A stretch of 64,000 bases of DNA from JBNNGK01 sp050268245 (GTDB lineage: Bacteria > Pseudomonadota > Gammaproteobacteria > Enterobacterales > Enterobacteriaceae), in assembly GCF_050268245.1 (NCBI RefSeq), contig NZ_JBNNGK010000001.1, positions 1-64,000 on the forward strand, read 5' to 3'. The notes beneath the pieces were generated by a model, which saw only the letters and a list, made by a program, of their open reading frames with translations, was not told the DNA's origin and did no database searches. Below, piece after piece: positions 1-7,969 of this stretch. Both the position numbers and the translations under genes were made by a program. Positions within the stretch are counted from its first letter, which is position 1, and each line of letters begins with the position of its first letter.

Positions 1-60
1 CGGTTGGCAATGAGTCGTTTTATTATCGAGTTCGGTGACCGCTTAGACGGTCATCTTTAA
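1..60 (+). CDS. possible 3' end of an unidentified gene
   Basis: Frame 1 is open from the window edge to a TAA at 58-60 and ends ...SRFIIEFGDRLDGHL. It is too short to assign to a family. The last codons contain an inverted repeat (TGACCG, six-base loop, CGGTCA) followed by TCTTTAA, so the stretch could instead be part of a terminator-like structure. It may be a chance reading frame. Confidence 0.3.
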   Translation, partial: RLAMSRFIIEFGDRLDGHL

Positions 61-851
61 TACGTTGGCAGTTACACAGAATTATGGACAGGCTCACTAT
101 ATTACTGCTTATGTTAGAAAATATTATTCTTCATAGTTTACTAACTTGCTGCCTTGTAAACCAGCAATAATAAATTAACCATACTATTAATCTGTATAGA
201 TTATATTAAAGCTCCATGACAATCTGCTAAATATTATGTATAAACACTCATCCTTTATATAGGACTATCGAAACCATCACCAACAAAGATAATATTATCA
301 GCGAATATGAGAGTATTATAAGTCATGTGCCATTCCTGTAATGTGACATCAAATTGTATGATACAGATCCCCTCATAAATTCCGACAAAAGCCGGCAGGT
401 AGGCCCCGTTATAATCAGACCATAACGGGGAAAACTAACACCTTAACATAGTTTATTACCCTATAAACCGAAGTGACACCTGCGATTTAACTTTATAATT
501 CTCTGGCTCAGGTTATAAAACTAATCGAAAAAATAGTTCAGGCAACGAGATAATTTACGACAGCATACTTATAATTGCGCTCCGTTTTAACTGCCCAGAA
601 CTTATCACATAAAATATAATTTACATAATTAAAAATCACACCTTAAAAAGTAACAAATAAACAATGATATTGCTTTAATTAGTAAATTATCATTGGAAAA
701 ATTTAAATTTACCCATTTTTATCATTGGTTTTCTTTTAACCAAAAATAGCCTACCCGTATTGTAGATATAGAAAACATCGTTATAAGGCGACTCAGGACC
801 TCCCCTTCATATTAAATCACCTAATGAACTACACACATAAAAGAGGTTTTC
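61..851. other. AT-rich stretch without recognisable genes
   Basis: About 790 bases rich in A and T compared with the flanking genes, with stop codons in all frames and no recognisable protein. The only clear structure is a 9-bp inverted repeat, CCCCGTTAT (404-412) and ATAACGGGG (422-430), with a 9-base loop. There is no T-run beside it on either strand. The stretch may be an eroded accessory locus, because it runs straight into a decayed gene at 852. Confidence 0.6.
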
Positions 852-1225
852 ACGAAATTTAAACAGGCATTCATTGTTGATGCTTGCTCATACCGATGGT
901 ATCAATCGCAGCCCAGAAAGGTTTTGTCGATCCCACCACGTTTAAGGGCAGTGAAGCTGAAAAACAGGCCGTGAACGATTATATCAAGGCTAAAATCCAG
1001 CAAGAAATACAAAGCGTTGATATGGATAACTCGGCAACTTTACACATGATGGAAAAATCTAATCTCGATGCTTTTAAGTAACTGACCGAAGCCAACGATA
1101 AAAAACTGTTGAAGAGCGTGATTAAAACCTATTGCGAACATATCGACATCTGTCGTTATCAGAATCTGCAGATAATGTATGTTAACGATCTAAACGCCAG
1201 CAAACAAATTAAGCGGATAACACAG
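852..1225 (+). pseudogene. decayed gene for a small exported protein
   Basis: A purine-rich site (AAGAGG, 841-846) precedes ACG at 852, where an ATG would be expected. Translation then gives (M)KFKQAFIV. After a shift of reading frame near 878-884 it continues LLIPMVSIAAQKGFVD, which looks like the rest of a signal peptide with a cleavage site after SIAA. The mature part runs on as DPTTFKGSEAEKQAVNDYI and similar sequence to an in-frame TAA at 1079-1081. The same frame then stays open (LTEANDKKLLKSVIKTYCEH, IMYVND, NASKQ) for about 140 more bases. So I see a lost start codon, one frameshift and one nonsense codon in what was probably a secreted or periplasmic protein of about 120 residues. 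I do not recognise the family. Decay is an inference from the signal peptide and the continuing composition. Confidence 0.55.
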
Positions 1226-1233
1226 CTCGCGCA

Positions 1234-1266
1234 TAAAAAAAGGGCCTACCATCACGGTAAGCCCTT
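1234..1266 (-). terminator. rho-independent terminator of the rpsP-rplS operon
   Basis: Read on minus, a hairpin (GGGCTTACC, GTGAT loop, GGTAGGCCC with one bulged base) is followed directly by eight T. It lies just beyond the rplS stop codon. Confidence 0.85.
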
Positions 1267-1292
1267 ATCAGTATTAACTTTTGGATGCAGCG

Positions 1293-1649
1293 TTAGCCCA
1301 CGCGGTTCAGGCGCTCTTTAATACGAGCAGCCTTACCAGTACGCTCACGCAGGTAGTACAGTTTGGCTTTACGAACGGCACCACGACGTTTAACAGCAAT
1401 GCTGTCGATTACTGGTGAGTGAGTCTGGAATACACGCTCAACACCTTCGCCGTTGGAAATCTTACGAACAGTGAATGCAGAGTGCAGACCGCGGTTACGG
1501 ATAGCGATAACCACGCCCTCGAATGCCTGCAGACGTTTTTTGCTACCTTCAACGACCCATACCTTCACTTCCACGGAATCACCCGGACGGAATGCAGGTA
1601 CGTCTTGCTTCATCTGCTCTTGTTCAAGTTGCTTAATAATGTTGCTCAT
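1293..1649 (-). CDS. rplS: 50S ribosomal protein L19
   Basis: Encodes the 118-residue L19 of the large ribosomal subunit, which sits at the 30S-50S interface. The sequence starts MSNIIKQLEQEQMKQDVPAF and contains the family core (PGDSVEVKVWVVEGSKKRLQ and RIKERLNRVG at the end), close to the usual 115-119 residues. It is the last gene of the rpsP-rimM-trmD-rplS operon, 49 bases after trmD and followed by a strong terminator. The start is the first ATG of the frame and matches the family N-terminus. Confidence 0.98.
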   Translation of the reverse strand: MSNIIKQLEQEQMKQDVPAFRPGDSVEVKVWVVEGSKKRLQAFEGVVIAIRNRGLHSAFTVRKISNGEGVERVFQTHSPVIDSIAVKRRGAVRKAKLYYLRERTGKAARIKERLNRVG

Positions 1650-1698
1650 AATATGTCTCTTACCCTAGGTAAACTGATATATCGGTCTCGTCTGCGAA

Positions 1699-2466
1699 TC
1701 AGACGTTCCCTTCATAGTCCTGTTGCTTTGCACGATGTTCACGTTGGAACTCAGCCAGCAACACCGCTTGCTCGTCAGTCAGAGCTAGGCTTTCTAGAAG
1801 TTCAGGTCTTCTAAGCCAGGTACGGCCCAGCGACTGCTTTAAGCGCCAGCGACGTATCTCGGCATGGTTGCCCGACAGTAAAACCGGCGGCACTTCCATC
1901 CCTTCTAACACCTCAGGCCGGGTATAGTGCGGGCAATCCAGCAACCCATCGGCGAAAGAATCTTCTTCCGCAGAGGCCTGATGCCCCAGCACACCCGGTA
2001 TAAAACGGGCCACTGAATCAATCAGAGTCATTGCCGGCAGTTCCCCGCCGCTGAGTACGTAATCGCCGATTGACCATTCTTCATCAATTTCGGTTTGGAT
2101 CACGCGCTCATCGATCCCTTCATAACGGCCACAAACCAAAATCATCTTCTGATTAGTCGCCAGTTCGCAAACGCCGGTTTGATCCAGCTTGCGCCCCTGA
2201 GGTGACAGATAAATCACCTTTGCTCCCTCGCCTGCCGCTGCTTTCGCAGCTGTAATGGCTTCCCTTAAGGGTTGCACCATCATCAGCATTCCCGGGCCGC
2301 CGCCATAAGGGCGATCGTCCACGGTACGATGCCGGTCGTAGGTGAAGTCGCGAGGACTCCAACACTGCACGCTCAGCAGGCCATTTTTTACTGCCCGGCC
2401 AGTCACCCCGTAATCGGTGATTGCGCGAAACATTTCTGGAAACAGGCTTACAATACCAATGAACAC
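1699..2466 (-). CDS. trmD: tRNA (guanine-N1)-methyltransferase TrmD
   Basis: SAM-dependent SPOUT-class methyltransferase that makes m1G37 next to the anticodon of tRNAs reading CNN codons, which prevents +1 frameshifting. The 255-residue product starts MFIGIVSLFPEMFRAITDYG and carries the trefoil-knot SAM-binding segments (YLSPQGR, LVCGRYEGIDERV, IGDYVLSGGELPAM) in the first two thirds, then the helical C-terminal domain. Length is normal. It lies between rimM (52 bases) and rplS in the conserved four-gene ribosomal operon, so it is presumably co-transcribed from the promoter upstream of rpsP. Confidence 0.98.
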   Translation of the reverse strand: MFIGIVSLFPEMFRAITDYGVTGRAVKNGLLSVQCWSPRDFTYDRHRTVDDRPYGGGPGMLMMVQPLREAITAAKAAAGEGAKVIYLSPQGRKLDQTGVCELATNQKMILVCGRYEGIDERVIQTEIDEEWSIGDYVLSGGELPAMTLIDSVARFIPGVLGHQASAEEDSFADGLLDCPHYTRPEVLEGMEVPPVLLSGNHAEIRRWRLKQSLGRTWLRRPELLESLALTDEQAVLLAEFQREHRAKQQDYEGNV

Positions 2467-2518
2467 AAGCCAATCCCCATAATGTTATTCCACTTGCTTC
2501 GACCGTTTGATTCGGAGA

Positions 2519-3067
2519 TCAAAAACCAGGATCCCACTCTGCCTCGATTACCTTGGCAGCGAGATCGACTTTCTTGATAACCTGCCCATGAAGAAACGGG
2601 ACCAACCGCTCCTTCATGCCGAAGGCATCTTTCAGGTTTGCCCGCACGACCATCACGTCGTTTGAACCGGTTTCCATCATATCGACGACTTTACCCAGTT
2701 CGTAGCCGGAAGTGGTGATTACCTGGCAGCCCATCAGGTCTTTCCAGTAATAATCTTCCCCCTCCAGCGGAGGCAACTGCTCGGAATCCACGATAATTTC
2801 GCAATTAGTCAATAGATTCGCAGCATCCCGATCGTCAACATCTTTGATCTTGATGATCAGATCCTTATTGTGGCGTTTCCAGCTTTCCAGCTCGACAACC
2901 TGCCACTGACCCGCCTTTTGGATTAACCACGGCTGATAGTCAAAAATGCTTTCAGCGTTTTCGGTGGATGAAAACACTCTGAGCCAACCACGAATGCCGT
3001 AAGTAGACCCCATTTTACCGAGAACAATCGGCGCTATCGGTACTACCGGTTTGAGTTGCTTGCTCAT
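2519..3067 (-). CDS. rimM: ribosome maturation factor RimM
   Basis: 16S processing factor that binds S19 and helps mature the 30S head. The product of 182 residues starts MSKQLKPVVPIAPIVLGKMG and has the N-terminal beta-barrel (GIRGWLRVFSSTE) and the C-terminal PRC-barrel (YYWKDLMGCQV, GKVVDMMETGSNDV), ending EWDPGF. An ATG nine bases upstream is in frame, but the MSKQL start matches the enteric protein and is preferred. It follows rpsP by only 18 bases. Confidence 0.96.
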   Translation of the reverse strand: MSKQLKPVVPIAPIVLGKMGSTYGIRGWLRVFSSTENAESIFDYQPWLIQKAGQWQVVELESWKRHNKDLIIKIKDVDDRDAANLLTNCEIIVDSEQLPPLEGEDYYWKDLMGCQVITTSGYELGKVVDMMETGSNDVMVVRANLKDAFGMKERLVPFLHGQVIKKVDLAAKVIEAEWDPGF

Positions 3068-3085
3068 TGCCACCACCGCGACAGA

Positions 3086-3334
3086 TTAAGCTGCTTTCTT
3101 AGCGTCTTTGATCAGCGCATGAACGCGATCAGAAACGGTTGCACCTTGACCGATCCAATGTTCGATGCGGTCCAGGTCCAGACGCAGTGCTTCAGCCTGA
3201 CCAGAAGCGATCGGGTTGAAGAAGCCTACGCGCTCGATGAAACGACCATCACGCGCATTACGGCTATCGGTCACTACTACTTGATAGAACGGACGCTTTT
3301 TAGCGCCGCCACGTGCCAAACGAATTGTTACCAT
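3086..3334 (-). CDS. rpsP: 30S ribosomal protein S16
   Basis: Encodes the 82-residue S16, a primary assembly protein of the small subunit. It starts MVTIRLARGGAKKRPFYQVV and ends KDAKKAA. The frame is open further upstream, but the ATG at 3334 follows a good ribosome site (GAGGATGTT) and matches the family. It is the first gene of the rpsP-rimM-trmD-rplS operon and is preceded by a promoter and a GC-rich leader hairpin. Confidence 0.98.
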   Translation of the reverse strand: MVTIRLARGGAKKRPFYQVVVTDSRNARDGRFIERVGFFNPIASGQAEALRLDLDRIEHWIGQGATVSDRVHALIKDAKKAA

Positions 3335-3360
3335 AACATCCTCTTTAGTTAATAAAACAG

Positions 3361-3388
3361 CCGGGCCCCATTGAGGGACGGGGCCCGG
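3361..3388 (-). terminator. leader hairpin upstream of rpsP (attenuator-like)
   Basis: A 9-bp all-GC stem (CCGGGCCCC/GGGGCCCGG) with a 10-base loop sits between the predicted promoter and rpsP. On minus it is followed by CTGTTTTATT, a weak T-run. The E. coli trmD operon has a comparable terminator-like structure in its leader, so an attenuation role is likely. Confidence 0.65.
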
Positions 3389-3410
3389 TTGCAATATAAA
3401 AAGCCCGAAA

Positions 3411-3438
3411 ATTTTACTCATTTTGGCGCAAAAAGCAA
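3411..3438 (-). promoter_or_regulatory. predicted sigma-70 promoter of the rpsP operon
   Basis: On minus, TTGCTT (-35, 3433-3438) and TAAAAT (-10, 3411-3416) are separated by 16 bases. The transcript would start about 70 bases before the rpsP start and include the leader hairpin. Confidence 0.6.
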
Positions 3439-3547
3439 TCTAAAGCGTAGATTGCTGGTAATTCGTTTTGCGACCATGTCACTTTCGAGCCGTTTTTGCC
3501 GCATGCGGCAAATCGGTGAATACGCCTCGACATGAGGCGCTACGGAC

Positions 3548-4909
3548 TTAACGGCCTGGGAAACCCGGCGGCATCATACCTTTCATGCCGCGCATCATCT
3601 TCGCCATACCGCCTTTCTTCATCTTTTTCATCATGCGTTGCATGTCGTCAAACTGCTTCAACAGGCGGTTGACGTCCTGTACCTGCATGCCAGACCCCAT
3701 CGCAATACGGCGCTTACGCGAGCCTTTGATGATTTCTGGTTTGGCGCGTTCTTTCATCGTCATCGAATTGATGATCGCTTCCATCCGCACCAAAACTTTG
3801 TCATCCATCTGTGATTTGACATTGTCGGGGAGTTGACCCGCACCAGGCAGCTTGCTCAACATGCTGGCCATGCCACCCATGTTACGCATTTGTTTAAGCT
3901 GATCGAGAAAGTCGGTTAAATCAAAACCATCGCCTTTCTTCAGCTTTGAGGCCAGCTTCTCCGCCTGCTCACGATCAACTTTGCTTTCAATATCTTCGAT
4001 CAGTGACAGCATGTCACCCATACCAAGAATGCGCGATGCAACGCGATCCGGATGGAACGGCTCGAGCGCGTCGGTCTTCTCACCCACGCCGAGGAATTTA
4101 ATCGGTTTACCGGTAATATGGCGAATAGATAACGCCGCACCGCCGCGCGCGTCACCATCAACTTTGGTCAGCACCACACCGGTCAGCGGCAACGCTTCGT
4201 TAAACGCTTTTGCCGTGTTAGCCGCATCTTGGCCGGTCATGGCGTCAACCACAAACAGCGTTTCCACCGGTTTGATTGCCGCATGTACCTGTTTGATCTC
4301 GTCCATCATCGCTTCGTCAACGTGCAGACGACCGGCGGTATCGACAATCAGGACATCATAAAACTTAAGCTTTGCCTGTTGCAGCGCACGGTTAACAATG
4401 TCGAGAGGCTTATCTTGGGCGTCTGATGGGAAAAAGTCGACGCCAACGCCTTCAGCCAGCGTTTCCAACTGTTTAATCGCCGCAGGGCGATAGACGTCAG
4501 CAGAAACCACCAGCACTTTTTTCTTCTGTTTTTCTTTCAGGAATTTGCCAAGTTTACCGACGCTGGTGGTTTTACCCGCACCTTGCAAACCCGCCATCAG
4601 CACCACGGCCGGTGGCTGAGCCGCCAGATTCAGCTCGGTGTTCTCCTCGCCCATCGCGGCAATCAATTCGTTCTTAACGATTTTGACGAATTCCTGCCCC
4701 GGCGTCAGGCTTTTGTTCACTTCATGTCCGACCGCGCTCTCTTTCACGCGGTTGATAAAGTCACGCACTACCGGCAACGCAACATCCGCTTCCAGCAATG
4801 CCATACGCACTTCACGCAGGGTTTCTTTGATATTCTCTTCGGTCAGCCGCCCACGGCCGCTGATATTGCGCAACGTGCGCGACAATCGATCGGTTAAATT
4901 TTCAAACAT
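3548..4909 (-). CDS. ffh: signal recognition particle protein Ffh (SRP54)
   Basis: GTPase that, with 4.5S RNA, binds signal sequences of nascent membrane proteins and docks with FtsY. The 453-residue product starts MFENLTDRLSRTLRNISGRG. The N domain is followed by the G domain with GLQGAGKTT (P-loop), DTAGR and TKVDG, and then by a methionine-rich M domain (KERAKPEIIKGSRKRRIA, MQRMMKKMKKGGMAKMM) that binds RNA and signal peptides. The longer open frame to 5026 adds 39 residues not typical of the family, so the MFENL start is chosen. Divergent from ypjD. Confidence 0.97.
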   Translation of the reverse strand: MFENLTDRLSRTLRNISGRGRLTEENIKETLREVRMALLEADVALPVVRDFINRVKESAVGHEVNKSLTPGQEFVKIVKNELIAAMGEENTELNLAAQPPAVVLMAGLQGAGKTTSVGKLGKFLKEKQKKKVLVVSADVYRPAAIKQLETLAEGVGVDFFPSDAQDKPLDIVNRALQQAKLKFYDVLIVDTAGRLHVDEAMMDEIKQVHAAIKPVETLFVVDAMTGQDAANTAKAFNEALPLTGVVLTKVDGDARGGAALSIRHITGKPIKFLGVGEKTDALEPFHPDRVASRILGMGDMLSLIEDIESKVDREQAEKLASKLKKGDGFDLTDFLDQLKQMRNMGGMASMLSKLPGAGQLPDNVKSQMDDKVLVRMEAIINSMTMKERAKPEIIKGSRKRRIAMGSGMQVQDVNRLLKQFDDMQRMMKKMKKGGMAKMMRGMKGMMPPGFPGR

Positions 4910-5076
4910 CGTCTCAGGCTCAACGTAAAGACAGGCCGCCATGGCGACACAATTGCGGCGATTATAACACGAAGCAAACACGATCTCTGCCTCAGCGTTG
5001 GAGATCGGTTGGAGCGTAGCGCGCACAACGCTATACTGGCAATCCGATTAACCACGCCGATGCTAAATTAAACGCT

Positions 5077-5868
5077 ATGCCAGTATTTTCCATTGTGGCT
5101 TTGATAGCCTACCTGCTCAGCCTTGGACTGATCATTCCCAGTTTGTTGCGGAAGAATAGCGCCTACCGTCGGCTTGCCTTACTCTCTGCCGTTATCGCAT
5201 TGGTTTGCCATGCTATCGCGTTGCAACAACGTATCTTTGCCGTCAACGATGGGCAAAATCTCAGCCTGATTAACATCGGCTCAATCGTCAGTCTGATTAT
5301 TTGTACCGTGATGACCATCGTCGCTTCACGCGATCGCGGTTGGTTCTTACTGCCCATCGTCTATAGCTTTGCGATGATTAATCTGGCGTTCGTCAGTTTG
5401 CTCCCTGGCGAGTTCATTACCCATCTCGAAGCCAGTACCGAACTGTTGGTGCACATCGGCCTGGCACTGTTTTCCTACGCCACGCTAATTATTGCCGCCT
5501 TGTATGCGTTACAATTAGCTTGGCTGGATTATCTGCTGAAAAATAAAAAGCTCACTTTCAGTGCAGATATGCCCCCGCTGATGAGCATCGAACGCAAAAT
5601 GTTTCACATCACCCAAATTGGCGTGGTGTTGTTGACGCTCACGCTATGCACTGGCCTGCTGTACATGGATAATCTGTTCAGTAAAGAAAACGTGCATAAA
5701 GCCGTGCTATCAATTATGGCATGGTTTGTTTATATCGTTCTGTTATGGGGCCACTATCATGAAGGATGGCGTGGCCGCCGAGTGGTCTGGTTCAGCTTGG
5801 CTGGCGCATTTCTCCTCACGTTAGCTTACTTCGGTAGCCGCCTGATCCAAGAAATCTTAGTACGTTAA
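5077..5868 (+). CDS. ypjD: inner-membrane protein YpjD, cytochrome c assembly-like
   Basis: A 263-residue polytopic membrane protein with about eight hydrophobic segments, of the CcsA/CcmC-like cytochrome c assembly family. Histidines and a tryptophan-rich end (WGHYHEGWRGRRVVWFSL) resemble the haem-handling part of that family. Its exact role is not established. It is divergent from ffh and followed, 62 bases on, by yfjD. The same order, ffh-ypjD-yfjD, occurs in E. coli. Confidence 0.88.
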   Translation: MPVFSIVALIAYLLSLGLIIPSLLRKNSAYRRLALLSAVIALVCHAIALQQRIFAVNDGQNLSLINIGSIVSLIICTVMTIVASRDRGWFLLPIVYSFAMINLAFVSLLPGEFITHLEASTELLVHIGLALFSYATLIIAALYALQLAWLDYLLKNKKLTFSADMPPLMSIERKMFHITQIGVVLLTLTLCTGLLYMDNLFSKENVHKAVLSIMAWFVYIVLLWGHYHEGWRGRRVVWFSLAGAFLLTLAYFGSRLIQEILVR

Positions 5869-5930
5869 ACGGTTTTTATTGTGCCTCATATTAGTGAGGT
5901 TATTTTTCTCCACACATAAGGAATATCGCG

Positions 5931-7220
5931 TTGGAGCAAGTTTCGACAACCACCCTACTCATCATTTTGGTGATCATGCTTGTGGTTTCAGCTTATTTTT
6001 CGGCCTCCGAAACAGGCATGATGACGCTCAACCGCTATCGTCTTCGCCACTTATCCAAGCAGGGTAACCGCGCTGCTCGCCGGGTAGAAAAACTACTACA
6101 AAAACCCGATCGCCTGATTGGTCTGGTGCTGATTGGCAACAACCTGGTCAATATTTTGGCTTCTGCACTGGCGACCATCGTTGGCATGCGCTTGTATGGC
6201 GATCTCGGCGTCGCGATTTCCACCGGGGTTTTAACCTTAGCCGTGCTGTTGTTTGCTGAGGTGTTACCAAAGACTTTTGCTGCGTTGTATCCGGAACGCA
6301 TCGCCTTTCCAAGCAGTTTCCTGTTAGCGCCGTTGCAGAAAGTGATGTTTCCGCTGGTTTGGCTACTTAACGGCATCACCAGCACCACGCTTCGGCTATT
6401 CGGTATCCATACCAATCAACGAATGAGTGATGCGGTCAGTAAAGAAGAGTTACGCACCATTGTTAACGAATCGCACTCGCAAATTTCGCCGCGTTATCAG
6501 GACATGTTGATTTCCGTACTGGATCTGGAAAAGGTCACAGTGGAAGACATCATGGTACCGCGTAATGAGATCATGGGTATTGATATCAATGATGACTGGA
6601 AATCCATCATGCGCCAGTTAACTCATTCCCCGCATGGCCGCATCGTGCTATACCGCGATTCGCTGGACGATGCTATCGGTATGTTGCGAGTGCGCGAAGC
6701 CTATCGCCTGATGACCGAAAAGAAAGAATTCAACAAAGAGAATTTGCTGCGTGCAGCAGATAAAATCTACTACGTACCTGAAGGGACACCGCTTAACGTG
6801 CAGTTGGTTAAATTCCAGCGGAATAAAGAGAAGGTAGGTATCGTGGTCGATGAATACGGCGATATTCAAGGCCTGATGACGGTTGAGGATATTCTTGAAG
6901 AGATCGTCGGTGATTTCACCACATCCATGTCGCCCACGCTGGCTGAAGAGGTCAATCCACAGAGCGACGGTTCCGTGTTGATTGACGGTACGGCAAACGT
7001 GCGTGAGTTAAACAAAGCATTCAACTGGAACCTGCCGGCCATTGAGGCCCGTACGATTAACGGTATGTTGCTTGAAGAGCTGGAGGAAATCCCAGAGAAC
7101 GGCACTCGCGTTCGGGTCGGTAATTATGATTTCGACATATTAGATGTGCAAGATAACATGATCAAACAGGTGCGGGTGACGCCGATCAATCCGTTGCAAA
7201 ACAGCGTACAGAATCACTAA
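5931..7220 (+). CDS. yfjD: CNNM/CorB-type transporter-associated membrane protein YfjD
   Basis: 429-residue member of the CNNM/CorB family linked to Mg2+ and divalent-cation homeostasis. The N-terminal DUF21 domain has hydrophobic segments (LLIILVIMLVVSAYFSASE, LIGLVLIGNNLVNILASALA). A CBS pair follows, starting near VEDIMVPRNEIMGID and ending GLMTVEDILEEIVG. The C-terminal CorC/HlyC domain comes last. The start is TTG at 5931 with a good ribosome site (TAAGGAA) upstream; no ATG fits the conserved N-terminus. Confidence 0.92.
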   Translation: MEQVSTTTLLIILVIMLVVSAYFSASETGMMTLNRYRLRHLSKQGNRAARRVEKLLQKPDRLIGLVLIGNNLVNILASALATIVGMRLYGDLGVAISTGVLTLAVLLFAEVLPKTFAALYPERIAFPSSFLLAPLQKVMFPLVWLLNGITSTTLRLFGIHTNQRMSDAVSKEELRTIVNESHSQISPRYQDMLISVLDLEKVTVEDIMVPRNEIMGIDINDDWKSIMRQLTHSPHGRIVLYRDSLDDAIGMLRVREAYRLMTEKKEFNKENLLRAADKIYYVPEGTPLNVQLVKFQRNKEKVGIVVDEYGDIQGLMTVEDILEEIVGDFTTSMSPTLAEEVNPQSDGSVLIDGTANVRELNKAFNWNLPAIEARTINGMLLEELEEIPENGTRVRVGNYDFDILDVQDNMIKQVRVTPINPLQNSVQNH

Positions 7221-7240
7221 GCTCACGGCATGTGAAAATG

Positions 7241-7267
7241 AAAAAAGACGCGCATCGCGTCTTTTTT
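7241..7267. terminator. bidirectional terminator between yfjD and luxS
   Basis: Perfect 12-bp inverted repeat AAAAAAGACGCG / CGCGTCTTTTTT around a CAT loop. The T-run works for yfjD on plus, and the A-run gives a T-run for luxS on minus. Confidence 0.9.
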
Positions 7268-7286
7268 CTTGCCGTTTTCTCGGTAA

Positions 7287-7802
7287 CTAGATATGTAACT
7301 CTTGCAGTTTCTCTTTCGGCAAAGCCAGTTCTTCGTTGTGATTCACAACCACACCACGATCCAGAATATGTTTTGCAATATCCTGCGCTTCTTCCAGTGA
7401 GTGCATATGGTAAGTCCCGCACTGGAATTCATTTAACTCCGGGATCTTACGCTGATCGGTCACTTTCAGTACGTCGGCCATCGCCGCTTTCCAGGCATCC
7501 GCAACGCGTTGCTCTTCTGGTACACCGATCAGGCTCATGTAAAAACCGGTGCGGCACCCCATCGGCGAGATATCGATAATCTCAACGCCATGACCATTGA
7601 GATGATCGCGCATAAAGCCCGCGAATAGATGCTCCAACGTATGGATACCACGCTCTGGCATCACTTCCTGATTCGGAATGCAAAAGCGCAGGTCGAAGAC
7701 GGTGATGGTATCACCCTGCGGGGTTTTCATGGTTTTCGCAACGCGAACAGCCGGCGCTGCCATGCGGGTGTGATCAACGGTAAAGCTATCCAGCAGTGGC
7801 AT
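7287..7802 (-). CDS. luxS: S-ribosylhomocysteine lyase LuxS
   Basis: Cleaves S-ribosylhomocysteine to homocysteine and DPD, the precursor of autoinducer-2, as part of the activated methyl cycle. The 171-residue product starts MPLLDSFTVDHTRMAAPAVR and contains the metal site HTLEHLFAG and the partner residue region MGCRTGFYMSL with the catalytic cysteine. Length is typical. As in E. coli it lies beside gshA, with micA on the opposite strand in the gap. Confidence 0.98.
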   Translation of the reverse strand: MPLLDSFTVDHTRMAAPAVRVAKTMKTPQGDTITVFDLRFCIPNQEVMPERGIHTLEHLFAGFMRDHLNGHGVEIIDISPMGCRTGFYMSLIGVPEEQRVADAWKAAMADVLKVTDQRKIPELNEFQCGTYHMHSLEEAQDIAKHILDRGVVVNHNEELALPKEKLQELHI

Positions 7803-7856
7803 TTCGTCATCTCCTCGTATAAAGAAAATTTATTTCGGACTTTTTTAGCGATCTCA

Positions 7857-7885
7857 GGAAACCTTTTCCCAGCCAGCGAGTCAGA
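7857..7885 (+). promoter_or_regulatory. predicted sigma-E promoter of micA
   Basis: GGAAACC (7857-7863) and TCAGA (7881-7885) are 17 bases apart and end 6 bases before the predicted MicA 5' end. This agrees with the sigma-E consensus (GGAACTT, about 16 bases, TCTGA) and with the known sigma-E control of micA in E. coli. Confidence 0.7.
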
Positions 7886-7891
7886 GTATGT

Positions 7892-7964
7892 GAAAGACGC
7901 GTATTTGTTATCATCATCCCTGTCATCAGAGATGCATATTTGGCCACATTGATGTGGCCTTTTT
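7892..7964 (+). ncRNA. micA: MicA small regulatory RNA
   Basis: Hfq-dependent antisense RNA that represses ompA and other outer-membrane protein mRNAs during envelope stress. It starts GAAAGACGCGTATTTGTTAT, nearly the same as E. coli MicA, and continues through CATCATCCCTG, the part that pairs with ompA mRNA. It ends in a terminator hairpin (GGCCACATT/GATGTGGCC, 7942-7959) followed by five T. The position between gshA and luxS on the opposite strand is the conserved one. Too short for an ORF search; identified from sequence and context. Confidence 0.93.
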
Positions 7965-7969
7965 CTTTT

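Noticed and set aside
1109..1321. 70-codon open frame starting TTG
   Set aside because: It is the continuation, in the same frame, of the decayed secreted-protein gene past its stop codon. It then runs into the rplS terminator and the rplS gene itself.
3490..3547. Palindromes TGCCGCATGCGGCA and CGCCTC/GAGGCG after ffh as an ffh terminator
   Set aside because: No T-run follows on minus. They may still take part in mRNA 3' end formation, but the evidence is too thin for a terminator call.
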